Shown here piece by piece: positions 1 to 7,466 of a stretch of DNA of 49,831 nucleotides. A program made the position numbers and the translations under genes. The stretch is from Sva-07 sp031398325 (GTDB taxonomy: Bacteria; Actinomycetota; Acidimicrobiia; Acidimicrobiales; Ilumatobacteraceae). Numbering within the stretch: position 1 is the stretch's first letter; every line of letters begins with the position of its first letter. Under the pieces are notes generated by a model that had not been told where the DNA came from, ran no database searches, and saw nothing but the letters and a program-made list of their open reading frames with translations. The stretch covers positions 1 through 49,831 of the forward strand of contig JANNNB010000162.1 in NCBI GenBank assembly GCA_031398325.1, read 5' to 3'.

Positions 1-189
1 AACATGGCCGGCCCGATGTCGCTCGTCGACGGCTACACGCTGGCGGCGCGCACGCCCCCGAGCGTCGCGCCGACGCCGATCGACGTCGACGTCACGTACC
101 TCGCCAAGGGAGCGGATGTCGAGCACCTGACAGCGACCCGCACCGACCCAGGCCTCCTGCGCCTGTCGGTCGGCGCCCTCATCGACTGA
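1..189 (+). CDS. C-terminal fragment of a possible hotdog-fold thioesterase-like protein
   Basis: The frame is open from the first base of the window and stops at TGA 187-189, so only the last 62 codons are present. The fragment has a Gly-Pro-Met-x-Leu-Val-Asp stretch followed by a Val-Asp-Val-Thr-Tyr-Leu strand and ends in alternating hydrophobic residues. This resembles the second half of a PaaI-like hotdog domain, where a G-x-x-x-x-x-x-D helix precedes a strand carrying the T-x-D-x-x-V-x-Y-L pattern. The match is weak, so function is a guess. The ATG at 4 is probably internal, since the frame has no upstream stop. Confidence 0.45.
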   Translation, partial: NMAGPMSLVDGYTLAARTPPSVAPTPIDVDVTYLAKGADVEHLTATRTDPGLLRLSVGALID

Positions 190-250
190 TCGACCAGCCC
201 CTCCGCCCGAAATTGGCGTCCCCTGCTCGGCAAGTTGCGTCCAGCGCACG

Positions 251-269
251 ACCACGTACCGTGGTTTTC
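251..269 (+). terminator. short hairpin plus T-run after the partial gene
   Basis: ACCACG (251-256) and CGTGGT (260-265) pair around a 3-nt loop and are followed by TTTC. The position 60 nt after the stop of the first gene fits a weak intrinsic terminator. Apart from this hairpin I see nothing certain in the gap between 190 and 482. Confidence 0.4.
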
Positions 270-482
270 ATGAATTCAATCGCCCCCCGTCACCCGGCCA
301 ACGCGCTGTGTGAACATGTCCAGAATGTGCATACGGTTCCTTGAAACCCTTACGCTACAACGTGAAGTGATTGTCAAGCACCATTGCGAAGCCCCGATCG
401 GCTGGCTATGGTCATCTCACGCAGTGTGGTGGTAGCCGGAACGGGGCGATCGACACCGACGGACAAACAAGGGCGGATCTTC

Positions 483-1313
483 ATGACGGCGGCATTCTTT
501 CGAGGTAGCGGCGACGGGCGAGCACGGCGCATCGGGCGGGTATGGCTCGCGGGCGTGATCGTCGCGACGGCAGCCGCGTTCGCGTTGCCACAGGCGACGA
601 GCGCCACCGCCACCGCACCGGTCGACACCGACTACGTCCCGACGACGACGATCGGCGAACGCTCGCTCGACGTCTCGGCGTTCACGCCGGTCTGCATCGG
701 CGAAGCTCCCTTCATCGAGTACAACATCAAGCCGATCGGCTTCACGTCGAGCGGGCCCGCCACATTGACATTCATCGACAGGAACGGCAACGTCGTCGAA
801 ACCCGCACGGTGTCCGAGCTCTCCGGACGCATCATCTATCCAGGCGCGTCGGTCGACGCCAATGGCGTTCCGACCGACTGGCCGGGCTGGAAGCAGGCCG
901 AGAACGGCGAATGGATCCCTGATGACTCCGACGCGATCCTTCGCCAGGGCTTGAACATCAGGGTCGAGGTCAACCCGACGGCCACCGCGATCGTGTCGTA
1001 CCCACCGGCGACGGCACCATGTGCCAACCCGCCAGGGGTGACCCCGCCGCCGACCACGACGATCTGTGTCGAGACCGGAACGACCGGCGGGTCCACGTCA
1101 TCGACCGGAGCCGAGGAGTGCTACCCGTGCGTTCCTGGCCAGACCACCGGGGGGAGCGGCACCACGGGCGGCACGGTCGATCCGAACTGCACGCTGCCAC
1201 GAACCGGCAACGACGGTGTCCAGAAGATGCTGACGGCCGGAGCCATGGCGCTCGCCGCCGGTATCGGAGTTGCCCTGATCGCTCGGCGACGCAAGGACGA
1301 AAGCCCGGTCTGA
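483..1313 (+). CDS. LPXTG-type cell-wall-anchored surface protein
   Basis: A 276-residue secreted protein. The N-terminus is basic (residues 1-22) followed by a hydrophobic signal core (about 23-42) ending in an Ala-rich cleavage region. The body is unrecognised, then a Thr/Gly/Pro-rich low-complexity stalk with paired Cys (about 180-240) leads to LPRTG, a hydrophobic helix and a terminal Arg-Arg-Arg-Lys tail, the classic sortase sorting signal. A longer frame begins at 384, but I chose ATG 483 because the signal peptide starts there and AAGGG lies upstream. It is expected to be linked to the cell wall by a sortase, which is not encoded in this window. It lies upstream of the SipW-type module and may be a structural or adhesive component. 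The body domain is unknown to me. Confidence 0.75.
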   Translation: MTAAFFRGSGDGRARRIGRVWLAGVIVATAAAFALPQATSATATAPVDTDYVPTTTIGERSLDVSAFTPVCIGEAPFIEYNIKPIGFTSSGPATLTFIDRNGNVVETRTVSELSGRIIYPGASVDANGVPTDWPGWKQAENGEWIPDDSDAILRQGLNIRVEVNPTATAIVSYPPATAPCANPPGVTPPPTTTICVETGTTGGSTSSTGAEECYPCVPGQTTGGSGTTGGTVDPNCTLPRTGNDGVQKMLTAGAMALAAGIGVALIARRRKDESPV

Positions 1314-1344
1314 CCGGGCGTTCACCTCGCCGCACACAGACGAT

Positions 1345-1386
1345 GTTGCGGTGCGACTCGCTCAGCTGAGCGTGGCGCACCGCAAC
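1345..1386. terminator. nested palindrome downstream of the LPXTG gene
   Basis: Perfect 11-bp arms (1345-1355 and 1376-1386) flank a perfect 14-bp inner palindrome centred on CAGCTG (1359-1372). No T-run follows, so this may be a bidirectional or Rho-assisted stop, or a protein-binding or repeat element. Confidence 0.5.
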
Positions 1387-1437
1387 TCACGAATCGCTCG
1401 GATCATCCGATCTCCGGATCGGTCGAGCCGACGATAT

Positions 1438-1480
1438 CGATGCCCTCCACTCCCGCCGGGTGGAGGGCATCGTGAGTTTT
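1438..1480 (+). terminator. intrinsic terminator between LPXTG and SipW-type genes
   Basis: Perfect 13-bp arms, CGATGCCCTCCAC (1438-1450) and its complement (1460-1472), enclose a 9-nt loop and are followed by TGAGTTTT. It separates the LPXTG gene from the following operon. The rest of the 321-bp gap (1314-1634) holds the nested palindrome described separately and presumably the promoter of the next gene, which I cannot define. Confidence 0.7.
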
Positions 1481-1634
1481 CGCGGTGTTCATTCCGCGTG
1501 ACGAACGGATGACGCCCTCTGTTTCTGCTCAAGGTGTGGCCGTCGTCACCCGATCGAGTGAATGCCTCGCTGCGACGACAGCGGGCTTCACAGGTGGCGT
1601 TGGGCCGCACGTGTTCGAGAAAGGATCGTCTCAA

Positions 1635-2183
1635 ATGGCTACGAAATCCCCCCGCAACGACAACGCCAGCCGTAATCGCAAGGTCGCCAAGTTCGGCCTC
1701 GCCGGCATCGCCATCATCGGCGTCGGGGCCGGCCTCACCTCCGCCGCGTGGACCGACGATGTCTGGTTCACCGCGGACGCAGCGTCTGGCACAATCGAGC
1801 TGCAAGGTCGCGTTCTGGCCGTCGAGACCGATCCGTCCTACACCCCGGGATCATTCCAAGACGCAGACACGGAGGGGCTCTCGATCGTCATTCCCGCCGA
1901 TGCCTTCGGCGGATTGACGCCCAACGACGATCTGTCCGTGACGCTCGAGCTGTACAACGACGGTGACGGCATCCTTGCTCTGCAGCCAGCGGTCGTGGAA
2001 GTAGTCGGGGATCTGTTCGACGATCCGGGTGTGACCTGGGACATCAGCGCGTACTCCGCTCCCTCGATCGCTCCGGCGGCGTCTGCAACCGTGACGTTCT
2101 CGATCCAGACCCCGGACTGGGACGGCATCGAGGGCCAGGGGCTCACGGGCGACGTCGTCATCAACGTCCAGGCCTCCACCTGA
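1635..2183 (+). CDS. SipW-dependent-type signal peptide protein, TasA/camelysin-like
   Basis: A 182-residue secreted protein. After a basic start (residues 1-20) comes a hydrophobic stretch ending in the pattern Thr-Ser-Ala-Ala-Trp-Thr-Asp-Asp, the hallmark of signal segments cut by SipW-type peptidases (as in TasA, camelysin and related fibre proteins). The rest is a compact, acidic, beta-rich domain without Cys. I chose ATG 1635 because GAGAAAGGA lies about 9 nt upstream and the signal starts there; a GTG-started extension from 1485 has no signal character. The SipW-type peptidase follows at 2263. By family, such proteins form fibres of the extracellular matrix or are surface-exposed; that role here is inference. 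Confidence 0.75.
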   Translation: MATKSPRNDNASRNRKVAKFGLAGIAIIGVGAGLTSAAWTDDVWFTADAASGTIELQGRVLAVETDPSYTPGSFQDADTEGLSIVIPADAFGGLTPNDDLSVTLELYNDGDGILALQPAVVEVVGDLFDDPGVTWDISAYSAPSIAPAASATVTFSIQTPDWDGIEGQGLTGDVVINVQAST

Positions 2184-2201
2184 TCCTCTGACATCCTGAG
2201 T

Positions 2202-2237
2202 TCCCGGGTGGTGCTGCTCGTGCAGTGCCACCCGGGA
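2202..2237 (+). terminator. hairpin between the TasA-like gene and the signal peptidase gene
   Basis: TCCCGGGTGG..CTGC (2202-2217) pairs with GCAG..CCACCCGGGA (2222-2237) around a 4-nt loop, with one two-base internal mismatch. There is no strong T-run. It lies between co-directional genes of one module, so it may attenuate read-through and give more of the matrix-like protein than of the peptidase. Confidence 0.55.
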
Positions 2238-2262
2238 GCAGTGGTTTTCGAACGAGCACACC

Positions 2263-3021
2263 GTGCGCTTCATCCGCCTGCTTGGAAACATCGCCCTCTG
2301 GCTCGGCGCGCTCCTGGGCGTCGCCGCCGGATCGTTGTACCTCGCCGACACCTTCGGCTGGGCGCAGCCGCTCATCGTGATCTCCGGCTCGATGGAGCCG
2401 GGCATCCGCACCGGCGACCTTTTGATCGCCACGAAGGCCAACACCGCCGGCCTCGCAGCCGGCGACGTCGTGTCGCTCCCGAGCGACCTGACACAGAAGC
2501 TGGTCACCCACCGCATCACCGAGATCGAGCCCGCCGACGAAGGCGGATGGAAGATCTACATGAAGGGTGACGCCAACGAGTTCGAAGACATCGCCCCGTA
2601 CCTCGTCGGCGAGCAGGTCTGGAAGCCGGCCGTCCAGATCCCGCACGTCGGCTTCGTGGTGTCGAAACTGATGCAGCCGGCCGTCGCCATGCCGATCGTG
2701 ATCGCACTCGGCGCACTCCTCGGCATGTCGCTCCTCGACGGCGGCAAGCGCCCGGACGATGACGAGTTCGACGATGACGAGTTCGACGATGACGAGTTCG
2801 ATGACGACGACACGCATCGCCTGCCGTTCCCGAGCGTGACAGGAGATCACCTCCTCGAGCCGAGCCTCGTCGAGCGTTCGCTGGTCGAGCCGTCGCTCGC
2901 CGACATGGATGCCCTGGCCGACCTCGATCGAGCGCTCGCCGCTTTCGGCATCCACGTCGATACCTGTGACGTCGCCCCCACACCAGTAGGCCAATCCGTC
3001 GACCGGATCCTGACCGGGTAA
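2263..3021 (+). CDS. sipW: signal peptidase I, SipW/archaeal-ER type, with acidic repeat tail
   Basis: A 252-residue membrane protease that removes signal segments from SipW-type substrates. Residues 5-28 form the first membrane helix. The active-site box Ser-Gly-Ser-Met-Glu-Pro-Gly carries the Ser nucleophile (about residue 43). The later Thr-His-Arg-Ile box shows the His that replaces the Lys of ordinary signal peptidase I, followed by a Lys-Gly-Asp-Ala-Asn box. A second helix (about 139-160) leads to an unusual cytoplasmic tail with three Asp-Asp-Asp-Glu-Phe repeats and Leu-Val-Glu-Pro-Ser-Leu-like repeats. The start is GTG 2263. The genes at 1635 and 3643 encode its likely substrates, which supports one functional module. 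The tail is not part of the catalytic fold and its role is unknown. Confidence 0.88.
   Translation: MRFIRLLGNIALWLGALLGVAAGSLYLADTFGWAQPLIVISGSMEPGIRTGDLLIATKANTAGLAAGDVVSLPSDLTQKLVTHRITEIEPADEGGWKIYMKGDANEFEDIAPYLVGEQVWKPAVQIPHVGFVVSKLMQPAVAMPIVIALGALLGMSLLDGGKRPDDDEFDDDEFDDDEFDDDDTHRLPFPSVTGDHLLEPSLVERSLVEPSLADMDALADLDRALAAFGIHVDTCDVAPTPVGQSVDRILTG
2755..2799 (+). repeat. three identical 15-bp tandem repeats in the signal peptidase gene
   Basis: GACGATGACGAGTTC occurs three times without change (2755-2769, 2770-2784, 2785-2799), encoding Asp-Asp-Asp-Glu-Phe each time. Perfect identity suggests recent slippage and likely copy-number variation between strains. Confidence 0.9.
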
Positions 3022-3046
3022 GGCGAGGGCTCCGACAGGAATCACC

Positions 3047-3646
3047 ATGACGCAACGCGGACGCACAGTGACAGCAGCGCTGTTGACGATCGTGCTCCTC
3101 ACCGCGCTCGGAATTCTGTCCACGACGATCTCGGCAGAGGCGACCACGCCCGAGCCCATCGACGTCTCCCTCGACTTCGACACCTTCCTGCCGGGCGAAA
3201 CGCAGACCCGGACGTACCCGGTCAACGTGCCGTCGGCGGCCCGGTTCGCCGAGGCCGGCGTACTGCACGCCACGGGGATCGCGGAGCAGGTCCAGTGGAC
3301 CTTTCGCCTCTGCGAGGAGGCAGCATCGGCGAGCGTCACGCCGTGCGCTGCCGTCGATGAGGGCACCGACGTTCCGGCAGGTGCCTACACGCTCGAAGTT
3401 TCGGCACTGCTCGACGCGAATGTTTCGGGCGAAGGGTCCGTCGCCGGGCGGGTACGCCTCGAACAGGCCGACGGCGGCAGCGGCTCCGGCTTCACCCCGA
3501 TGCACTGGATGATCGCGGCTGCGGTGGTCGCGGTCCTGATCGGCGGCATCGGAGCGATTGCATCGTCACCCCGACCCGCCGAGCGGCCACCCCATCGTGG
3601 GGGAGCCACCCGGCGCCAGGAGCCGACCGTCGGGAGCCCGCAGTGA
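3047..3646 (+). CDS. secreted, C-terminally anchored protein of the SipW module
   Basis: A 199-residue protein of unknown family. It has an N-terminal signal helix (about residues 8-30), an extracellular beta-rich domain with one Cys pair (in a Leu-Cys-Glu-Glu and a Thr-Pro-Cys context), then a Gly/Ser linker and a second hydrophobic helix (about 150-172) followed by a basic, Arg/Pro-rich cytoplasmic tail. It follows the signal peptidase by 25 nt, and its TGA overlaps the GTG of the next gene (GTGA), so the two are probably translationally coupled. The layout suggests a membrane-tethered accessory or anchor for the surface proteins of this module. That role is inference from context only. Confidence 0.6.
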   Translation: MTQRGRTVTAALLTIVLLTALGILSTTISAEATTPEPIDVSLDFDTFLPGETQTRTYPVNVPSAARFAEAGVLHATGIAEQVQWTFRLCEEAASASVTPCAAVDEGTDVPAGAYTLEVSALLDANVSGEGSVAGRVRLEQADGGSGSGFTPMHWMIAAAVVAVLIGGIGAIASSPRPAERPPHRGGATRRQEPTVGSPQ

Positions 3647-4896
3647 GCCGCCGCTCGCGCATCGGGCTGCTCATCCTCGCGATGGCGGGCCTCATCGGGG
3701 CGACCGGCATCATGAAGACCACGTCGGCGTCGTGGAACGACTCGACGAACTTCGCCGCGCAGGTGAGCAGCGGGAATTGGGGTACCCCGCCGACCCCGAC
3801 CAACGAGGGTGGGATCAGTCCGGGCAATCCGCACACCGTGATCAACGACATCGTCTGGACGATCAACGGGTCGCGCCAGTTCTGCACCGAGGTCGTGATC
3901 TCCGGCGCAACGGCCACGGCCAATCATTGGGCGATCAACATCGACCTGACCCAGCCACCGTTCTACGGAGTCAACTCCAACCAGGTCAACACCAACGGGA
4001 CAGGGGTGGTGACCACGACGAGCGCCACCACCGTCCGGATCACCGGCAACAGCGCGAACAACCGGAACTCGCCGTGGAACCCACAGTGGAACAACACGCC
4101 GATCACCAGTGCCCAGGTCGCACGGCTGACCATCTGCATCTACAACGCACCGGTGCCGGCGCCACCTCCGACGAGCACCGGTTGGTACACGGTCAGCACC
4201 GGCCGGGGCACCTGGACCGATACGAAGGCGTGTGTCGTGACCACCGTGACGAGCACGAAGACCGACCTCGCCAACTATCCGTACTACTTCGGATGGACCA
4301 CTCAGCTCGACCTCTCCGCCGCCAAGGCGAGGATCCTCAGCGCCGGCAACGTCCTGAACTTCGTCAGCTGGTCGCCGTATCCGAACGGCGCCACCGACAT
4401 GTACGCAACGCCCGCCAACTACAACCCCCCGCTCGACACGTACACGATCACGAGCGGATACAACCTCGCATTGCGCGCGATGGGCGGTGGTGCCAACTCG
4501 CGCACGTTCACCGCATGCGTCGAGGGCTACTCGACTCGTGGGAACGGTCGGGGCAACGGGAACAACGGCGCGAGCAACATGGCCGTGCCGACGGGCGAAT
4601 CGGTCGAGACCACCGCGGAGGTGACGACCGGGAAGTCCGGCAACGGCACGACCTCGACGGTGCCATCGACTCCTGCGACCGTTCCGACATCGTCCGTCCC
4701 CGCCTCGTCCGTCCCCGCCTCGTCCGCTCCGACACCGCCCACGTCCGTGCCGACCGAGGCGCCGACAGCGAGCACATCGACCGCGCCGCCCGAGACCACT
4801 GCGCTGCCAGAGCCCACCAACGCGAACGCTTCCGAAAGCGGTTCCGGCGACGAGGACCTGTTCGCCACCGACCACGCACCCGACCACGCACGCTGA
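3643..4896 (+). CDS. large SipW-type secreted protein with Ser/Thr/Pro-rich stalk
   Basis: A 417-residue exported protein. The N-terminal hydrophobic segment (about residues 7-22) ends in Thr-Ser-Ala-Ser-Trp-Asn-Asp-Ser, the SipW-type signal pattern, followed by a Ser-Gly-Asn-Trp strand. The middle (about 45-310) is rich in Asn, Thr, Trp and Tyr with scattered Cys, typical of extracellular beta-sandwich domains; I do not recognise a family. The C-terminal 110 residues are a low-complexity Ser/Thr/Pro/Ala stalk with repeated Ser-Val-Pro-Ala-Ser units, ending in an acidic, His-containing tail without a sorting motif or helix. The GTG start overlaps the stop of the upstream gene. It is a likely substrate of the signal peptidase at 2263. 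Confidence 0.7.
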   Translation: MSRRSRIGLLILAMAGLIGATGIMKTTSASWNDSTNFAAQVSSGNWGTPPTPTNEGGISPGNPHTVINDIVWTINGSRQFCTEVVISGATATANHWAINIDLTQPPFYGVNSNQVNTNGTGVVTTTSATTVRITGNSANNRNSPWNPQWNNTPITSAQVARLTICIYNAPVPAPPPTSTGWYTVSTGRGTWTDTKACVVTTVTSTKTDLANYPYYFGWTTQLDLSAAKARILSAGNVLNFVSWSPYPNGATDMYATPANYNPPLDTYTITSGYNLALRAMGGGANSRTFTACVEGYSTRGNGRGNGNNGASNMAVPTGESVETTAEVTTGKSGNGTTSTVPSTPATVPTSSVPASSVPASSAPTPPTSVPTEAPTASTSTAPPETTALPEPTNANASESGSGDEDLFATDHAPDHAR

Positions 4897-4932
4897 TCAC
4901 CGCACCGCGGGACGTTCTACATTGGCGGCTGC

Positions 4933-5385
4933 ATGGAACTCATGGAACTGCTGGCGATCGACATCGACGTCGCTCCGATCGTCGAACTCGGCGACCCGGG
5001 TACCGGCGTTCGGCGTCTGATCCCGTTCAGCGGAGGAACGTTCACCGGCCACGGTGGCCTCACCGGCACGCTCGCCCCGGGCGGAGCCGACTGGCAGTTC
5101 GGGCGCGCCGACGGCGTCATCGAGATCGACGCGCACTACGTACTGCAGACCGAACACGGCGCCCTGATCGAGGTCCGGTCGACGGGCATCCGAGCTGCCG
5201 CGCCCGACGTCGTCGCACGGATCACCGCGGGCGAAGCCGTCGAACCGAGCGAGTACTACTTCCGCACGCACATCCGGCTGTCCACCGCCGACGAATCGTT
5301 GGGGTGGATGAACAGCCTGATCGCCGTGTCCGCCGGTGAGCGTCGGCAGTCCACGGTCCGCATCACGGTCTTCGGACTCACCTGA
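4933..5385 (+). CDS. DUF3237 domain protein
   Basis: A 150-residue cytoplasmic protein covering the whole DUF3237 family: an opening strand ending in a Gly-x-Gly-x-Arg-Arg-Leu-Ile-Pro turn, the Gly-Gly-x-Phe-x-Gly box, a Gly-Gly-Ala-Asp-Trp box, and the later Glu-Tyr-Tyr-Phe-Arg-Thr motif. DUF3237 proteins form small beta-barrels of unknown activity and often lie next to aromatic-compound or oxidoreductase genes. Here the stop is one base before the ATG of the FAD monooxygenase at 5387, so the two are surely cotranscribed. A joint role in aromatic compound turnover is inference. Confidence 0.85.
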   Translation: MELMELLAIDIDVAPIVELGDPGTGVRRLIPFSGGTFTGHGGLTGTLAPGGADWQFGRADGVIEIDAHYVLQTEHGALIEVRSTGIRAAAPDVVARITAGEAVEPSEYYFRTHIRLSTADESLGWMNSLIAVSAGERRQSTVRITVFGLT

Positions 5386-5386
5386 G

Positions 5387-6694
5387 ATGTCTGCGGACCT
5401 GGTCGGCCCTGATCTCGACATCGATCTGGGCGAAGGGGTCGCGGTCGTCGGAGGCGGGATCGGCGGTCTCGTCACCGCCCTCAGCCTCCATCAGATCGGC
5501 ATCGAGGCAACCGTCTTCGAGGCGGCCGGTGAGATCCGACCAGCGGGCGTCGGCATCAACCTGCTCCCCCACTCCATCCGGGAACTCGACGCCCTCGGGC
5601 TGCTCGACGAACTGGCCGCCAGCGCGGTCGAACCGTCGACGCTCGCATACTTCGCGAAGAACGGTCGCGAGATCTGGAGCGAACAGCGTGGGCGATCGGC
5701 CGGATACAAGTGGCCGCAACTGTCCATCCACCGCGGGGAGCTGCATCGGATCCTGCTCGGCGCGGCGCGTCAGCGGCTCGGCGACGATCGCATCAGGCTC
5801 GGTCACCGGCTGACGAGCGTGACGACCGGCCAGACCGGTGCGGGCCTGGCGTCGTTCGACGGGCCGTCGGGTTCGCCGGTGACCGTGCGGGCGGCCGCCA
5901 TCGTCGCGGCCGACGGCATCCACTCCGTGGTGCGCTCGCAGTTCTATCCCGACCAGGGCCCACCGAAGTGGAGCGGTGCGCTGCTGTGGCGAGGCGTCGT
6001 CGACCGGAAGCCGGTTCTCGACGGGCGCACGATGATCTGGATCGGGCACCCGGCACAGAAGTTCGTCGGCTATCCGATCGCCGACCTGCCCGACGGCCGC
6101 CAGACGTTCAACTTCATCGCCGAACGGCGGCCGGACGACGCGACGTTGGCCGACCGCGAGGACTGGAACCGCCAGGGGGACCTCGCTGACTTCCTCCCGG
6201 CGTTCGAGAGCTGGACGTTCGACTGGATCGACGTTCCCGCACTGATCCGGTCAGCGCCGCAGACCTTCGTGTTCCCCATGGTCGATCGTGACCCGATCGA
6301 TCGATGGACGTTCGGGCGGGTCACCCTGCTCGGTGACGCCGCCCACCCGATGTACCCGATCGGATCGAACGGCGCGTCGCAGGCGATCCTCGACGCGCGC
6401 GTTCTCGCTGGGTGCGTACGTTGCCATCCCGGCGACATCCGCGCAGCGCTTCAGCGCTACGAAACCGAACGCCGGCCGCCGACCAGCGCCATCGTGGAGG
6501 CCAATCGTGGGTTCGGTCCCGAGCGGCCGATGCACCTCGTCGAGCAACGAGCGCCCGACGGGTTCGAATCGGTCCACGACGTGATCTCGCCGGAGGAGAT
6601 CCTCGACATCACCGAGGCCTACCGCCGAACGGCCGGCTTCGCGCTGGCCGCCCTCGACGACCCGACGTCGCTCGCCGAACGCGACTACCGCTGA
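5387..6694 (+). CDS. FAD-dependent aromatic monooxygenase, PhzS-like
   Basis: A 435-residue class A flavoprotein hydroxylase. The dinucleotide-binding box Gly-Gly-Gly-Ile-Gly-Gly is near residue 22. The group-specific stretches Gly-Val-Gly-Ile-Asn-Leu-Leu-Pro-His and Ile-His-Arg-Gly-Glu-Leu-His follow. The second FAD motif Gly-Asp-Ala-Ala-His-Pro-Met-Tyr-Pro lies near 315. Length and motifs fit the PhzS / 3-hydroxybenzoate 6-hydroxylase-like branch, which uses NAD(P)H and O2 to hydroxylate aromatic acids. The longer frame starting at 5336 overlaps DUF3237, so ATG 5387 is preferred. The true substrate is unknown; no ring-cleavage genes are nearby. Confidence 0.88.
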   Translation: MSADLVGPDLDIDLGEGVAVVGGGIGGLVTALSLHQIGIEATVFEAAGEIRPAGVGINLLPHSIRELDALGLLDELAASAVEPSTLAYFAKNGREIWSEQRGRSAGYKWPQLSIHRGELHRILLGAARQRLGDDRIRLGHRLTSVTTGQTGAGLASFDGPSGSPVTVRAAAIVAADGIHSVVRSQFYPDQGPPKWSGALLWRGVVDRKPVLDGRTMIWIGHPAQKFVGYPIADLPDGRQTFNFIAERRPDDATLADREDWNRQGDLADFLPAFESWTFDWIDVPALIRSAPQTFVFPMVDRDPIDRWTFGRVTLLGDAAHPMYPIGSNGASQAILDARVLAGCVRCHPGDIRAALQRYETERRPPTSAIVEANRGFGPERPMHLVEQRAPDGFESVHDVISPEEILDITEAYRRTAGFALAALDDPTSLAERDYR

Positions 6695-6715
6695 GCCCCA
6701 CGCCGGGCCGACCCA

Positions 6716-7456
6716 CTACGACGTCATCAACGCGACGGGAAGGCCGAGACCGGCGTCGCCACGGACGGTCGCGATTCGGCGGCCGGGCTGGACGGCATCC
6801 TTCGGCGGGGAGATTCGATCAGCTCCGATCAGGTCGCACGCCGCATCGAGGTCGTCGACGATCAGCACGATGCCCCAGAAGGTCGCTGGCCCGGCAGGAA
6901 CGTCGGGGCGCTCGACCAGTTCGACGATCAACGCGCCGCTGCCACGTTCGCCCATCCGGTGGAAGCCCTGACGCATCGATCCGATTTCACGGATCCGGCG
7001 CAGCTCCGACCCGGTCGCCGAAGCGATCGCCTCGCTCGTCCGTTCGAGGTCGGGCGTCAGCACCACCACATGGTCGAGGCTCGACGCTCCCAGCGCATGA
7101 TCGGCATGCACCGGGACGGATGTGTCGACCAACTCAGTGGTCAATCCGTCGATCGTCATCGCATCGGCTCGATCCCCCGTGGGCACTCCGCTCAGCGCCC
7201 AACCGACGACACCATTGCCACCACCACCACGATCGGCACCGCCACCATCGACCCCGCCACCATCGACCCCGCCACCATCGGGAACGAGCCGAATCGACGT
7301 TCCGAGCAGTGGGATCAGACCATCGGCAGTGACGGTGAGGCCGATCGAGCGCCAGATCTCGGGGTCTCCGATGATCGTCAACCACTCGGCTCTGGCCGGA
7401 CCGCCCGCCACCTCAGGTGCCACCTCACCGCGTGCAGGAGGTGGCGTGTTCATCAA
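6716..7456 (-). CDS. VOC superfamily (glyoxalase-like) protein
   Basis: A 246-residue protein with two betaalphabetabetabeta-type modules. The N-terminal half (about 22-115) is degenerate and contains a Gly-Gly-Gly-Val-Asp repeat insert. The C-terminal half begins with Ser-Ser-Leu-Asp-His-Val-Val-Val-Leu (about residue 127) and has a Glu-Leu-Val-Glu strand, as in vicinal-oxygen-chelate folds. The His and Glu are candidate metal ligands, but a full set is not evident, so enzymatic activity is uncertain. It is the last gene of a leftward set: PEP-mobile-domain gene, bL37, then this one, 10 nt after the bL37 stop. Two adjacent ATGs are possible starts (7456 or 7453). Confidence 0.7.
   Translation of the reverse strand: MMNTPPPARGEVAPEVAGGPARAEWLTIIGDPEIWRSIGLTVTADGLIPLLGTSIRLVPDGGGVDGGGVDGGGADRGGGGNGVVGWALSGVPTGDRADAMTIDGLTTELVDTSVPVHADHALGASSLDHVVVLTPDLERTSEAIASATGSELRRIREIGSMRQGFHRMGERGSGALIVELVERPDVPAGPATFWGIVLIVDDLDAACDLIGADRISPPKDAVQPGRRIATVRGDAGLGLPVALMTS
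7241..7285 (-). repeat. 15-bp tandem repeats in the VOC gene
   Basis: GCCACCATCGACCCC is repeated exactly at 7241-7255 and 7256-7270, with a diverged third copy to 7285. It encodes the Gly-Gly-Gly-Val-Asp repeats and looks like slippage expansion in a loop. Confidence 0.85.
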
Positions 7457-7466
7457 ATGCGCTGCG

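Noticed and set aside
2161..3366. Long minus-strand frames opposite the signal peptidase gene
   Set aside because: They lack any domain and mirror the GC-rich codon pattern of the genuine plus-strand genes; they are shadow frames.
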